Shown in pieces: positions 34,766 to 43,087 of a DNA stretch of 64,000 nt; the first letter of the stretch is position 1, and every line of letters begins with the position of its first letter. The DNA is taken from NCBI GenBank assembly GCA_002083825.1, contig DAZV01000059.1:1-64000 (forward strand), read 5' to 3'. Source of the stretch: Candidatus Sericytochromatia bacterium S15B-MN24 CBMW_12. Lineage in GTDB: Bacteria; Cyanobacteriota; Sericytochromatia; S15B-MN24; UBA4093. The notes beneath the pieces were generated by a model, which was not told where the DNA came from, made no database searches, and saw only the letters and a list, made by a program, of their open reading frames with translations. A program made the translations under genes and the position numbers.

Positions 34766-36262
34766 GTGGCCTTCATCCTGCTCCTTTCCGTCTTCATCAT
34801 CGCCACCTGCGGGCTCGTTTACGAACTGATCGCCAGCACCCTCGCCAGCTACCTGCTCGGCGACTCCGTGACGCAGTTCTCGACCGTCATCGGGGTGTAC
34901 CTCTCCTCGATGGGAATCGGCTCTTACCTCTCGAAGTACATCAACAAGAACCTCACGGCCGTCTTCATCCAGGTCGAACTGCTGGTGGGCTTGGTGGGGG
35001 GATGTTCCGCCGCGCTGCTTTTTTCCCTTTTCGAATACGTCCATTCGTTCCAGGTCCTGCTCTACTCCCTGGTTTTCATCACGGGCACGTTGGTGGGACT
35101 GGAGATCCCGCTGCTGATGCGGATTCTGAAAGGGCAACTCGAGTTCAAGGACCTCGTCTCCCAGATCTTCACGTTCGACTACATCGGTGCCTTGCTGGCG
35201 TCCCTCCTCTTCCCACTGGTGCTGGTCCCCCATCTGGGCCTGATCCGCTCGGCCTTCATGTTCGGGATCTTGAACGTGCTGGTCGCTATCGTGACCATGC
35301 ATCTGTTCAAGGAAGACGTGCCCTGGATTCGCTTGATGCGGGGCTCGGCAGCCCTGGTGCTGGCGGGGCTGGTCCTGGGCTTCGTCTACTCCGACAAGCT
35401 GATGAGCATCGCCGAAGCCTCGACGTATCCGGACACCGTGATCTACGCCAAGTCGACCCCCTACCAGAGGATCGTGATGACCAGTGCCCCTCAAGACCTG
35501 CGGCTCTTCTTGAACGGGAATCTCCAGTTCAGCTCGCGCGACGAGTATCGGTACCACGAGGCCCTGGTGCATGTCGGGCTGCAATCCGTCCCGAACCCCA
35601 GGAACGTGCTGGTCTTGGGAGGCGGAGACGGCATGGCGGTCCGCGAAATCTTGAAGCACGACTCGGTTCAATCCGTGGTCCTGGTGGATCTCGACGGCGC
35701 GATGACGGACCTCTTCGAGTCCAACCCGAAGCTGGTCGAAATGAACGCAGCCGCCCTGAAATCCCCCAAGGTCAAGGTCATCAACGGCGATGCGTTTCGT
35801 TGGCTCAAGGAGAACCGAGAGGAATTCGACTTCATCGCGGTCGACTTCCCGGACCCCTCCAACTACTCCATCGGGAAGCTGTATTCGACGGCCTTCTACA
35901 AGCTTCTGTATCGCGCCGTGGGAGCCCAAGGAGTCGCCGTGGTTCAGAGCACTTCTCCCTATGTCGCGAGGAAGTCCTTCTGGTGTATCGATCGGACGAT
36001 CCGGACCGTGGGCTTCCAGACGACTCCCTACCATGCCTTCGTGCCTTCCTTTGGTGAGTGGGGCTTCATCGTCGCCTCGAAGCAGCCTTTCCGGGCGGCC
36101 GATCGCTTCCTGCCCGGCTTGAAGTTCGTGACCCCCCGGACGGCCGAGCAGATGCTGCAGTTCCCGCCGGACATGCAACCGGTCACCACCGAGGTCAACA
36201 AGCTCAATAACCAGGTCCTGGTGCGGTACTTCGAGGAGGAATGGTCTGCCTACCTTCACTAA
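34766..36262 (+). CDS. speE: Membrane-embedded polyamine aminopropyltransferase
   Basis: About 498 residues from the GTG at 34766. The first 215 residues are seven or so hydrophobic helices (for example FILLLSVFIIATCGLVYELI). The C-terminal half is a spermidine-synthase Rossmann domain with VLVLGGGDGMAVREILKH near residue 280, VVLVDLDGAM, INGDAFRWL, and the catalytic DFPDPSNYSIGKLYS near 360. It transfers an aminopropyl group from decarboxylated SAM (made by SpeD) to a diamine or related acceptor. Membrane attachment suggests an acceptor at or across the membrane. No ATG is available; upstream codons belong to the DUF350 overlap. Confidence 0.86.
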   Translation: MAFILLLSVFIIATCGLVYELIASTLASYLLGDSVTQFSTVIGVYLSSMGIGSYLSKYINKNLTAVFIQVELLVGLVGGCSAALLFSLFEYVHSFQVLLYSLVFITGTLVGLEIPLLMRILKGQLEFKDLVSQIFTFDYIGALLASLLFPLVLVPHLGLIRSAFMFGILNVLVAIVTMHLFKEDVPWIRLMRGSAALVLAGLVLGFVYSDKLMSIAEASTYPDTVIYAKSTPYQRIVMTSAPQDLRLFLNGNLQFSSRDEYRYHEALVHVGLQSVPNPRNVLVLGGGDGMAVREILKHDSVQSVVLVDLDGAMTDLFESNPKLVEMNAAALKSPKVKVINGDAFRWLKENREEFDFIAVDFPDPSNYSIGKLYSTAFYKLLYRAVGAQGVAVVQSTSPYVARKSFWCIDRTIRTVGFQTTPYHAFVPSFGEWGFIVASKQPFRAADRFLPGLKFVTPRTAEQMLQFPPDMQPVTTEVNKLNNQVLVRYFEEEWSAYLH

Positions 36263-36275
36263 CCTCTCGGATCGC

Positions 36276-37895
36276 GTGATCACCCGCAGAACCTTCCTTG
36301 TGGCGGGGCTTGGGGTGATCGGAGCTTTTCTTGCCCGCCACTGGTTCGTGGGGACGAGCCCGATTCCTGGAAGCATCCTGGGGGCGGGCTCGAAGGTCGG
36401 GCATCGACTGAGAACCGGTGAATTCCCAGCTCCGTCGGAAGAACTCCATGCGGGCATCGTGATCGTCGGAGGCGGCATGGCGGGGCTTTCAGCCGGATGG
36501 AGGCTGAACAAGGCCGGCTACCAGGACTTCGTTCTCCTGGAACTCGAGCCGGAAGTCGGGGGCAACTCCCGGCACGGCGAGAACGCGATCACCCTCTACC
36601 CCTGGGGCGCGCACTACGTCCCGCTTCCCGGACCTGACGCCCACCTGGTCCGGGAACTCTTCGAGGAACTCGGCGTCATCGAAGGGTACGACCGCGAGGG
36701 GCTTGCTATCTATGACGAGTTGTTTCTTTGCTCCGATCCCCAGGACCGGCTGTTGATCAACGGCCGCTGGCAAGAAGGGTTGATTCCCGAGATCGGAATC
36801 AGCGATGCCGACAAGCGTCAGTACGAGAGCTTCTTCGCGACGATGGAGGCGTTCAAGGTGGCCAGGGGATCCGACGGCAGGGCGGCCTTCAGCATTCCGG
36901 TCGATCTGAGCTCCCGGGATCCGAAGTTCACGGACCTGGACCAGTTGACCATGGCGCAGTACATGGACGCGAACGGGTGGAACGCGGAACCCCTGCGCTG
37001 GTACGTAGACTACTGCTGTCGGGATGATTACGGCTGCCGCGTCGACGACGTCTCCGCCTGGGCGGGCATTCACTATTTCGCGTCGCGAGTCGGCAAGGGC
37101 GCCGATTCAGCCGAGGCTTCGCTGACGTGGCCCGAAGGGAACGGCTGGATCGTCAAGCAGCTCACCCGAAAGATCGGCCCTCGAATCCGGCCGAATGCCC
37201 TGGTGTTCAACGTCGAAACCTCGGCATCCGGCGGCGTGACGGTGGAATACTACGATCCCGGAACGAACGAGACGACCCGGATCGTGGCGAAAGCCGCCAT
37301 CATCGCAGCCCCGCGTTTCGTCGCGGCCCGAGTCGTCAAGGCACTGCGGGTCGCGCCGCCGCCCTATTTGAAGGCCTTCGGCTATGCCCCCTGGATGGTG
37401 GCGAACGTCAGCCTCGACACCAAGCCGGCGGGTCCGGGGGCTCCCTTGGCCTGGGACAACGTGTCGTATCAAAGCCCGTCACTCGGCTATATCGTGGCCA
37501 CGCATCAAAGCGTCGAGCAGTATGCTCGGCGATCCACGGTCATTTCCTATTACCTGCCGCTTTGCGACGGCGATCCGGTCGAGGCGAGAAAGACGGCCCA
37601 CTCCCGGTCGTTCCGGGAGTGGGCCGACCTGATCGTTGCCGACCTCGCCCGGACCCATCCGGGAATCGAAGCGACGATCACGCACCTCGACGTCTGGCTT
37701 TGGGGCCATGCCATGATCCGGCCCGTCCCGGGGTTCATCTGGGGGCAGGCCCGTCAGGAGGCCTTGGCGCCTCACGGCCGGGTTTTCTTCGCGCACTCGG
37801 ACATGAGCGGGATCTCGATTTTCGAGGAAGCGCAGTATCGGGGAGTCGTAGCGGCAGACCAGGCGCTCGGCTCCATCCGGTCTGAACCGCAGTAG
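36276..37895 (+). CDS. Tat-signal FAD-dependent amine-oxidase-like protein
   Basis: 539 residues from a GTG start, 13 bp after speE. The N-terminus ITRRTFLVAGLGVIGAFLA is a twin-arginine signal. The FAD-binding IVIVGGGMAGLSAGWRLNKAG begins at residue 61, followed by LELEPEVGGNSRHGEN, as in flavin amine oxidases. The C-terminal HSDMSGISIFEEAQYRG is the second FAD contact. The substrate is not shown by sequence; next to a polyamine synthase a polyamine or amine substrate is plausible. Export by Tat places it outside the cytoplasm, folded with FAD. Confidence 0.85.
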   Translation: MITRRTFLVAGLGVIGAFLARHWFVGTSPIPGSILGAGSKVGHRLRTGEFPAPSEELHAGIVIVGGGMAGLSAGWRLNKAGYQDFVLLELEPEVGGNSRHGENAITLYPWGAHYVPLPGPDAHLVRELFEELGVIEGYDREGLAIYDELFLCSDPQDRLLINGRWQEGLIPEIGISDADKRQYESFFATMEAFKVARGSDGRAAFSIPVDLSSRDPKFTDLDQLTMAQYMDANGWNAEPLRWYVDYCCRDDYGCRVDDVSAWAGIHYFASRVGKGADSAEASLTWPEGNGWIVKQLTRKIGPRIRPNALVFNVETSASGGVTVEYYDPGTNETTRIVAKAAIIAAPRFVAARVVKALRVAPPPYLKAFGYAPWMVANVSLDTKPAGPGAPLAWDNVSYQSPSLGYIVATHQSVEQYARRSTVISYYLPLCDGDPVEARKTAHSRSFREWADLIVADLARTHPGIEATITHLDVWLWGHAMIRPVPGFIWGQARQEALAPHGRVFFAHSDMSGISIFEEAQYRGVVAADQALGSIRSEPQ

Positions 37896-37974
37896 GCCTG
37901 AGGGTGCCAGCGGGGCATGACGAGCCCCTCGAAACCGCCGCGGGAGCATCTCTTTCGATGCGCCGGTCCCTGGC

Positions 37975-38445
37975 TCAGAGCCCGATCAAGCTCCCGACAG
38001 TCAACACGGGCTTGGAAGGGACCGTCTCGGGTGAGTGATCATGAGGGGAGTGCGCCGCCAGGAGTTCCGAAAACCATTCATGCTCTTCGCCGAAGTGGTG
38101 CAGGATCTCCCCGACGAGCAACGGATTGGCGTCGCCGTCCTTGGCGAATTCTGAAACCAGTTCGCTATGTTGGATCAAGGTTTCGACCTCGTAGGACGGG
38201 ATGCCCGGTCTATCCTTGATTTCCTTGAGTTGACGCCGGTTCTCAGCCTCTTCGTGCTGAATGTGGACGAGCAGCTGTCGCCTCAGTTCAACGGGGAGTC
38301 CGCCATTCGTGACCAGTTCGTGAATGACCTTGGTGTGGTCCTGAATGTTGTGGAGGATACGTTTGAGGGCGCCGAGGGTGGATGAGTCCACGGTGGGATC
38401 GTTGCGCATGCGTTGGGCGAACTCCTTGATCCGGTGATTAGCCAT
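37975..38445 (-). CDS. Hemerythrin-like (HHE) domain protein
   Basis: About 156 residues from the ATG at 38445 (an upstream GTG at 38499 is also in frame). Four-helix pattern with repeated His/Glu: IQDHTKVIHELV, LLVHIQHEEAENRRQL with HxxxE, LIQHSELV, and LHHFGEEHEWFSELL. These could hold a di-iron centre binding O2, NO or iron. No membrane segment. It converges on the amine-oxidase-like gene (80 bp apart) and may be functionally unrelated to that run. Confidence 0.65.
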   Translation of the reverse strand: MANHRIKEFAQRMRNDPTVDSSTLGALKRILHNIQDHTKVIHELVTNGGLPVELRRQLLVHIQHEEAENRRQLKEIKDRPGIPSYEVETLIQHSELVSEFAKDGDANPLLVGEILHHFGEEHEWFSELLAAHSPHDHSPETVPSKPVLTVGSLIGL

Positions 38446-38499
38446 TCGGAGTACTGGCGGGCATGAAGGGGTTCCGTTGCGTTTACGGGAGCCTGGCAC

Positions 38500-38975
38500 C
38501 CTACGATACTAGGCGAGAGGGGGGGCGTCAATGAGATGGCTTTACGGGTCATGCGACTTGACCACTGATCGCGAGCTTCACGGGGGGTCATGCAGGCGAT
38601 CTTCTCGACCCGCCACTGCTCGTTGCACTGCCTGATGAAGTTCCCGACGGCCCAATCATGAAAGTAGCAGTCTGCGCCATCGCCCAAAACAAGCCCCAGG
38701 GCTTGCGCTTGTCCCCCTCACCGACTTGCCGGATGTGCCGTTCAGACCTAGTCCATTGGGCCAAGTTCACTATTCTTAGTTGACAGATGTTTAGCGCGGG
38801 CTGATAGTGAATCAGATTAGCAAGGGTTTTGCTCGAAGCAAGTCCGGCGAGTATCGACGTCTCGATACTCGCCGGATGCCCATCGACCTCGCGTCGCCAC
38901 TCGAGTTGCCGGATGAGCTACTAAGCAGCTCGAATTTGCTCAGAAGAAACGCAAGCGCGTTTTGGAAAGGAAATC
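38500..38975. other. 476-bp intergenic region with structured inverted repeats
   Basis: No intact gene. The left half (about 38540-38770, minus strand) has protein-like stretches split over two frames, possibly a decayed small gene. The right half contains a perfect 15-bp-arm inverted repeat (38843-38876) and a smaller TTGCT-cga-AGCAA hairpin just before it, in the leader of the next gene. Confidence 0.5.
38843..38876. repeat. Perfect inverted repeat, 15-bp arms
   Basis: TCCGGCGAGTATCGA, four-base loop CGTC, then the exact complement. No U-tract follows. It lies 100 bp before the outer-membrane-like gene, so it could be an mRNA leader hairpin or an operator. Confidence 0.85.
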
Positions 38976-39695
38976 ATGATGCGTACACTCATCAAGTCCT
39001 TTGCCGTCGCATGCTCTCTGCTCGCTGCTCCCTTCTGCCAAGCCAGCCAGGCCCTTCAGGTGAACTTCGGCAACTCCTACGTGCCCGATCCGGGCGGCGG
39101 GCTGCTGCAATCCTTTCCCAGCTCGAGCCTGACCGGCTCGGGCTTCAACGTCTGGAACCACCTGCGAGTCGGCGTTTACGAGCGCTTCAGCTTCGGGGTC
39201 GATGGGGCCTTCTTGGGCGGGCCGACCAACAACTTCAACAGCTCCAACCTCTACGTGGACTATCGTCCTGAAGCCTTCTTGCCGGACCTCGGCATCCGCA
39301 TGAGTCCCTTCATCGGCCTCATGTCGGGCACTGCTGGCAGCACGGGGGGCGGCATGCTCGGCTACTTCGACTGGAAGCTAGCGGATGCCCTGACCCTGTA
39401 CACCTCTCCCGGCTACGTCTATTCTAGCGCGGCCTCGAGTGCTCACCGTTTCAAGCTCGACATGGCGCTGGACTACCGGGTGCTGCCCTGGCTCAGTATC
39501 GACGCGGAGCTCCTGACGGGTGCCCCCCACTGGAATTTCGGGCCTGACACCCTGCTCGGCCTGGCCCCCGGCGCCACGTTCTACGTCGGTCAAGCGACCC
39601 TTCAAGGCTCGCTGATCTTCCCCGTCGCCAAGACGAGCAGCGCGGCGACCCTGGCCAATCCCAGCATCGCGACCGGCGTGAGCTACGCTTGGTAA
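38976..39695 (+). CDS. Outer-membrane beta-barrel-like protein, unknown function
   Basis: 239 residues. Signal peptide [20 protein letters not shown] ending at CQA, then alternating short amphipathic strands (for example [40 protein letters not shown]). The C-terminal residue is Trp in SYAW, typical of barrel proteins. AAAGGA precedes the ATG. No family recognised. It lies 19 bp before the MCP gene on the same strand and may share its transcript. Confidence 0.6.
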   Translation: MMRTLIKSFAVACSLLAAPFCQASQALQVNFGNSYVPDPGGGLLQSFPSSSLTGSGFNVWNHLRVGVYERFSFGVDGAFLGGPTNNFNSSNLYVDYRPEAFLPDLGIRMSPFIGLMSGTAGSTGGGMLGYFDWKLADALTLYTSPGYVYSSAASSAHRFKLDMALDYRVLPWLSIDAELLTGAPHWNFGPDTLLGLAPGATFYVGQATLQGSLIFPVAKTSSAATLANPSIATGVSYAW

Positions 39696-39714
39696 GGCCT
39701 CAGAGGAGTCAGGA

Positions 39715-41763
39715 ATGAAAATCAAATTTTCCACCCTTCTCTCGGCTGTCGCCGGAGCGGTCCTGGTTATTTCCTTGTTCGTCGGCGGGGGTGTCGCCTT
39801 CATGAACTCGGCGGTCCAGAAGCAGGAGACGTCCTATCTTGAACGAGAGGAACTCAAGCAACTTGGCCTCACGCTCGCCGCCGCCTCGGACTATCTGACG
39901 GATCAGTGCCGGCAGTTCGTCGTCTCGACGGATATGCAGCACCTCCAGAACTACTGGAAGGAAATCGAGGTCGCCAAACGCCGAGATCAGGTGCTGAACC
40001 GCCTGAAGGAACTTGATGCGCCGCAAGTCGAGTTCGACTTGATCGACCAAGCCAAGAGTAATTCCGATGCCTTGGTCCAGACGGAGACCCGCGCCATGCG
40101 CCTCGTGCTCGAGGCCAAGCAGGTTGACGAGCGGACCATGCACCCAGCCATCGCTGCTTTTCAGCTCAAACCCGCCGACAAGGCGCTGAGTCCGGCGGAG
40201 AAGATCGATGTCGCCCGCCAGATCATGTTCGACCGGCAATACGCGGCGGACAAGGCGATCATCGTGGAGCCCGTCGTCAAGTTCCACAACCATCTGGATG
40301 AGCGCTCGAAAGCCGCCGTCGACCATGCCGGCGCCCGGACCCGCGCCGCGGTCACGATGCTCATCGTCATTGCCGTTTTTATTTTCGTCGGGTTTAGCGC
40401 CGTGCTCTTCACCTTCTACAGGATGGTCGGCGTGCCCGTCGGGTCATATATCCGCGACTTGCAGGGATACGACCCGTCGTCGATCGATAGCTTCGCGCTG
40501 GATGTCGCTGGAACGGTCGAGCTGGAGCAACTCGGCAAGGCCCTTAATGACCAGTTCAAGCGTAACCAGCTGAATCAAGAAAAGCAGATGGCGGATATCG
40601 CTGAGCTCAACGAGTTCGCCGTGCAGGTCTCGCAGCGCGCCGACCGCCTGAACCAGGCGAGTTTCCAATTCACGACCATGAGCACCCAGATGGACATGGC
40701 CGTCCAGAACGTCACTCAAGCGATTCGTTCCTTGGCCACCGGCGTGACCCATACCATGGATTCGGCCCACCACAGCGCTGAATCGATAGCCCGGCTCACG
40801 CAGGCGGTCGAAGGCATTGCCCGCGGCTCGGAGTCCCAGTCGCGCGAAGTCCACTCCACGACCTCCACGGTTCAGCAGATGGCCGCCAGCGTGCATCAAG
40901 TCGCCGAAACCGCGAAGCAGGTCGCCGCTACCAGCCTGCAAGCCAAGTCGATCGCCGACCAAGGGGTTCAGGCCGTGACGGCCACCCGCGCCGAGATGAA
41001 CGAGATTCAAGGCGTCGTCGCCGTCGCCGCGAACAAGATCGAGGAGCTCGGCCAACTCGGCGAGCGGATCGGGGCCGTCGTGGAAACCATCGACGACATT
41101 GCCGAGCAGACGAACCTCCTGGCCCTGAACGCCGCGATCGAAGCTGCCCGAGCCGGTGAACATGGACGTGGCTTCTCGGTCGTCGCGGATGAAGTTCGCA
41201 AGCTTGCTGAGCGCAGCCAGAGCCAGACCAAGTCGATCGCCGACCTGATCCGCCAAGTTCAGAAGGGCACTCAGGAAGCCGTCGCGGCGATGTCGGAGGG
41301 TCGTGGCAAGGTCGACCAGGGCGCCATGAAAGCCGATCAAGCAGGACAGGCCCTTTCCGAGATCCTCAAAGCCGTCCAATCGACGGTCACGCAGGTCGAT
41401 GCCATTGCCCTTGCTGCGGGGGAGATGGCTGGAGGCGCTCAGAACCTCGTGACCGCCATGGACTCGTTCAGCCGCGTCGCGGAGGAGAGCTCGGCATCCA
41501 CCTCCTCGATGGCTGTCCAGACCGCCCAGGTCAAGGAAGCCATCCAGGCAATCGCGATCGCCGCCGAAGACCAGAGTGCCGCCTCGGAGCAAATGAGCTC
41601 CAGCGCCGAGGAGATGGCGCAGCAGATGCACTTCATGGCCGACCAGGCCAAGGATCTCGAGGTTACGGCCAGCCAACTCAAGGAACTCGTGGCCCGCTAC
41701 AACCACCAGCAGCCCGTCGAACTACAAGTCTTCCAGGCATCTCGCCTGATTGCCGCGCGGTAG
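39715..41763 (+). CDS. Methyl-accepting chemotaxis protein
   Basis: 682 residues. Transmembrane helix 1 at residues 7-30, a helical periplasmic domain to about 205, helix 2 at about 210-235 ([20 protein letters not shown]). The cytoplasmic receptor domain follows, with the signalling tip [19 protein letters not shown] then [19 protein letters not shown] at about 465-500. A classical HAMP is not obvious after helix 2. GAGGAG precedes the ATG. No che genes occur in the window. It senses an unknown periplasmic ligand. Confidence 0.93.
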   Translation: MKIKFSTLLSAVAGAVLVISLFVGGGVAFMNSAVQKQETSYLEREELKQLGLTLAAASDYLTDQCRQFVVSTDMQHLQNYWKEIEVAKRRDQVLNRLKELDAPQVEFDLIDQAKSNSDALVQTETRAMRLVLEAKQVDERTMHPAIAAFQLKPADKALSPAEKIDVARQIMFDRQYAADKAIIVEPVVKFHNHLDERSKAAVDHAGARTRAAVTMLIVIAVFIFVGFSAVLFTFYRMVGVPVGSYIRDLQGYDPSSIDSFALDVAGTVELEQLGKALNDQFKRNQLNQEKQMADIAELNEFAVQVSQRADRLNQASFQFTTMSTQMDMAVQNVTQAIRSLATGVTHTMDSAHHSAESIARLTQAVEGIARGSESQSREVHSTTSTVQQMAASVHQVAETAKQVAATSLQAKSIADQGVQAVTATRAEMNEIQGVVAVAANKIEELGQLGERIGAVVETIDDIAEQTNLLALNAAIEAARAGEHGRGFSVVADEVRKLAERSQSQTKSIADLIRQVQKGTQEAVAAMSEGRGKVDQGAMKADQAGQALSEILKAVQSTVTQVDAIALAAGEMAGGAQNLVTAMDSFSRVAEESSASTSSMAVQTAQVKEAIQAIAIAAEDQSAASEQMSSSAEEMAQQMHFMADQAKDLEVTASQLKELVARYNHQQPVELQVFQASRLIAAR

Positions 41764-41780
41764 GCTCGACCCATTCCCAA

Positions 41781-41885
41781 AGTGCGGAGGGCGGCCCAAG
41801 CCCTTCGCATTTCGGTCGAGAGTTGCTCCCAGTCAGCAACCTCGCCCTTCGAGGTGATCCAACCGGCCACATAGGAGGGAGTAAT
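41781..41885 (-). pseudogene. Remnant of a GyrI-like (AraC effector-binding) gene
   Basis: Minus-strand coding for GWITSKGEVADWEQLSTEMR then RAWAAL matches VVADWEQLPTEMRKAWAAF in the intact gene at 42315-42752. At DNA level about 55 bases are nearly identical (for example CATTTCGGTCG and GTTGCTCCCAGTCAGC in both). Beyond this the frame has no family similarity. It looks like a truncated duplicate. Confidence 0.75.
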
Positions 41886-42017
41886 ACACCTGGGGCCTTG
41901 AGATAACGGCCCAGTCGCGTACGTCGGGCGTGCCAACTCGGCGTTGATGTCTTAGCCGTGTCGTGGCTGCTCGGCTAACAAGCTGAGCACGACCGGATCG
42001 GGGACCGTAGGGCTTCC

Positions 42018-42299
42018 TTACTTCCCTTGATTCGCGGCCTTGCGCTGACGGCTCCACCACCACCAGCGGCACTGATCGGCCGGTAACTGAGGGTCGCGCG
42101 CCTGGGCGATCGCACATGCGAACGTGTCCAGGACGCAGATGTCGTGCATCTGACCCTCCATGGCGGAAAGGCGCTCATACAACTCACGGGCATCGCAACC
42201 CGCCAGCTGCCCGACGCTCGTGACGCCAAGACGGTGGCAGTCATGCAGGGCTGCCTTACCGATCCCCGCCAGATCGCTGAGTTGGCGCGTGTCGGGCAC
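42018..42299 (-). CDS. Cdd1 / 'pathogenicity locus' helix-hairpin-helix protein
   Basis: 93 residues. The helix-hairpin-helix LAGIGKAALHDCHRLGVTSV is followed by LYERLSAMEGQMHDICVLDTF, AIAQARDPQLPADQ and WWWWS, the Cdd1-family pattern. The HhH suggests nucleic-acid binding; no pathway is established. It lies 15 bp after the GyrI-like gene on the minus strand and is probably co-transcribed. Confidence 0.82.
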   Translation of the reverse strand: MPDTRQLSDLAGIGKAALHDCHRLGVTSVGQLAGCDARELYERLSAMEGQMHDICVLDTFACAIAQARDPQLPADQCRWWWWSRQRKAANQGK

Positions 42300-42314
42300 G
42301 GGGTGCCATTCTCG

Positions 42315-42752
42315 CTACTTCAAGACGCGAATGTAGAGGTCATGGGCGCGCTGCGCGCCGCGGGCGGTGTAACCGATGTCCAGTTTGAAGGCGTCGGTCG
42401 TGAGGACGTTGCATTCCGCCCAGTCATACATCTCGCTGAAGGTCGCCACGATACCCTCGACGGGGCCGATGTGCCGGTGATGCACGTACCGTTGGGCCGG
42501 GATATCCAGCGTCATCATGCCCTCCGGCAGCTCCTCGACGGCCGAGACCTCGGAGCAAACGAACTGCGTGTAGCGGGTCCCGTCTTGCTTGACCGAGACA
42601 TCGATCAACGCCTCGCCTACGCGGTTCTTGATCTCGGTGCGACGCGACATGAAGGCGGCCCAGGCCTTTCGCATTTCGGTCGGGAGTTGCTCCCAGTCAG
42701 CGACCACCTCGACCCCAACGACCTTGAACGGACCTTTCTCGACGAGTTTCAT
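42315..42752 (-). CDS. GyrI-like / AraC effector-binding domain protein
   Basis: 145 residues, a stand-alone small-molecule-binding domain. Visible features are FKVVGVEVVADWEQLPTEMR, YTQFVCSEVSAVEELPEGM, and IPAQRYVHHRHIGPVEGI, typical of the family. The ATG at 42752 has GAGAAGG upstream. No DNA-binding part, so it may sequester or bind a ligand. A decayed relative lies about 500 bp away. Confidence 0.8.
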   Translation of the reverse strand: MKLVEKGPFKVVGVEVVADWEQLPTEMRKAWAAFMSRRTEIKNRVGEALIDVSVKQDGTRYTQFVCSEVSAVEELPEGMMTLDIPAQRYVHHRHIGPVEGIVATFSEMYDWAECNVLTTDAFKLDIGYTARGAQRAHDLYIRVLK

Positions 42753-42782
42753 AGGCACCTTCTCTCAAATCGGCAAAGCAAG

Positions 42783-42807
42783 AAGCCTCGGCGTAAAACC
42801 GAGGCTT
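42783..42807 (-). terminator. Terminator after tRNA-Val
   Basis: Nine-bp stem AAGCCTCGG / CCGAGGCTT with a 7-base loop. On the minus strand it is followed by TCTTGCTTT. Confidence 0.75.
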
Positions 42808-42813
42808 CGGGAG

Positions 42814-42887
42814 TGGGCATAACTGGATTCGAACCAGTGACCTCGTCGATGTCAACGACGCGCTCTAACCAACTGAGCTATACGCCC
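42814..42887 (-). tRNA. tRNA-Val(GAC)
   Basis: 74 nt. Acceptor stem GGGCGTA/TATGCCC with discriminator A, D-arm AGCTCAGTTGGTTAGAGC, anticodon stem CGTCG/CGACG with loop TTGACAT (anticodon GAC, reading GUC and GUU valine codons), T-arm with GGTTCGAATCC. CCA is not encoded. A hairpin terminator follows immediately. Confidence 0.96.
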
Positions 42888-43087
42888 GATAGACACCCAC
42901 TTTAAGGCCTCCGGGCGAGGTTGTCAATACCTTAAGGACCGGAAATCTCGCGGGCGGATCAAGGTTCCCCGCTGTCCTGCCGGTTTGCCATGAGTCGGGT
43001 TGGTCCTTTAGCTGTTGGCATGAAGTCGCGCATGGTAGCATGAGGGTGGTCAATCCTGAATGCCATCCCGAGGAGCTGTTCCTACCG

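Noticed and set aside
34745..36511. 588-residue minus-strand frame across the aminopropyltransferase
   Set aside because: Antisense shadow of speE with low-complexity composition.
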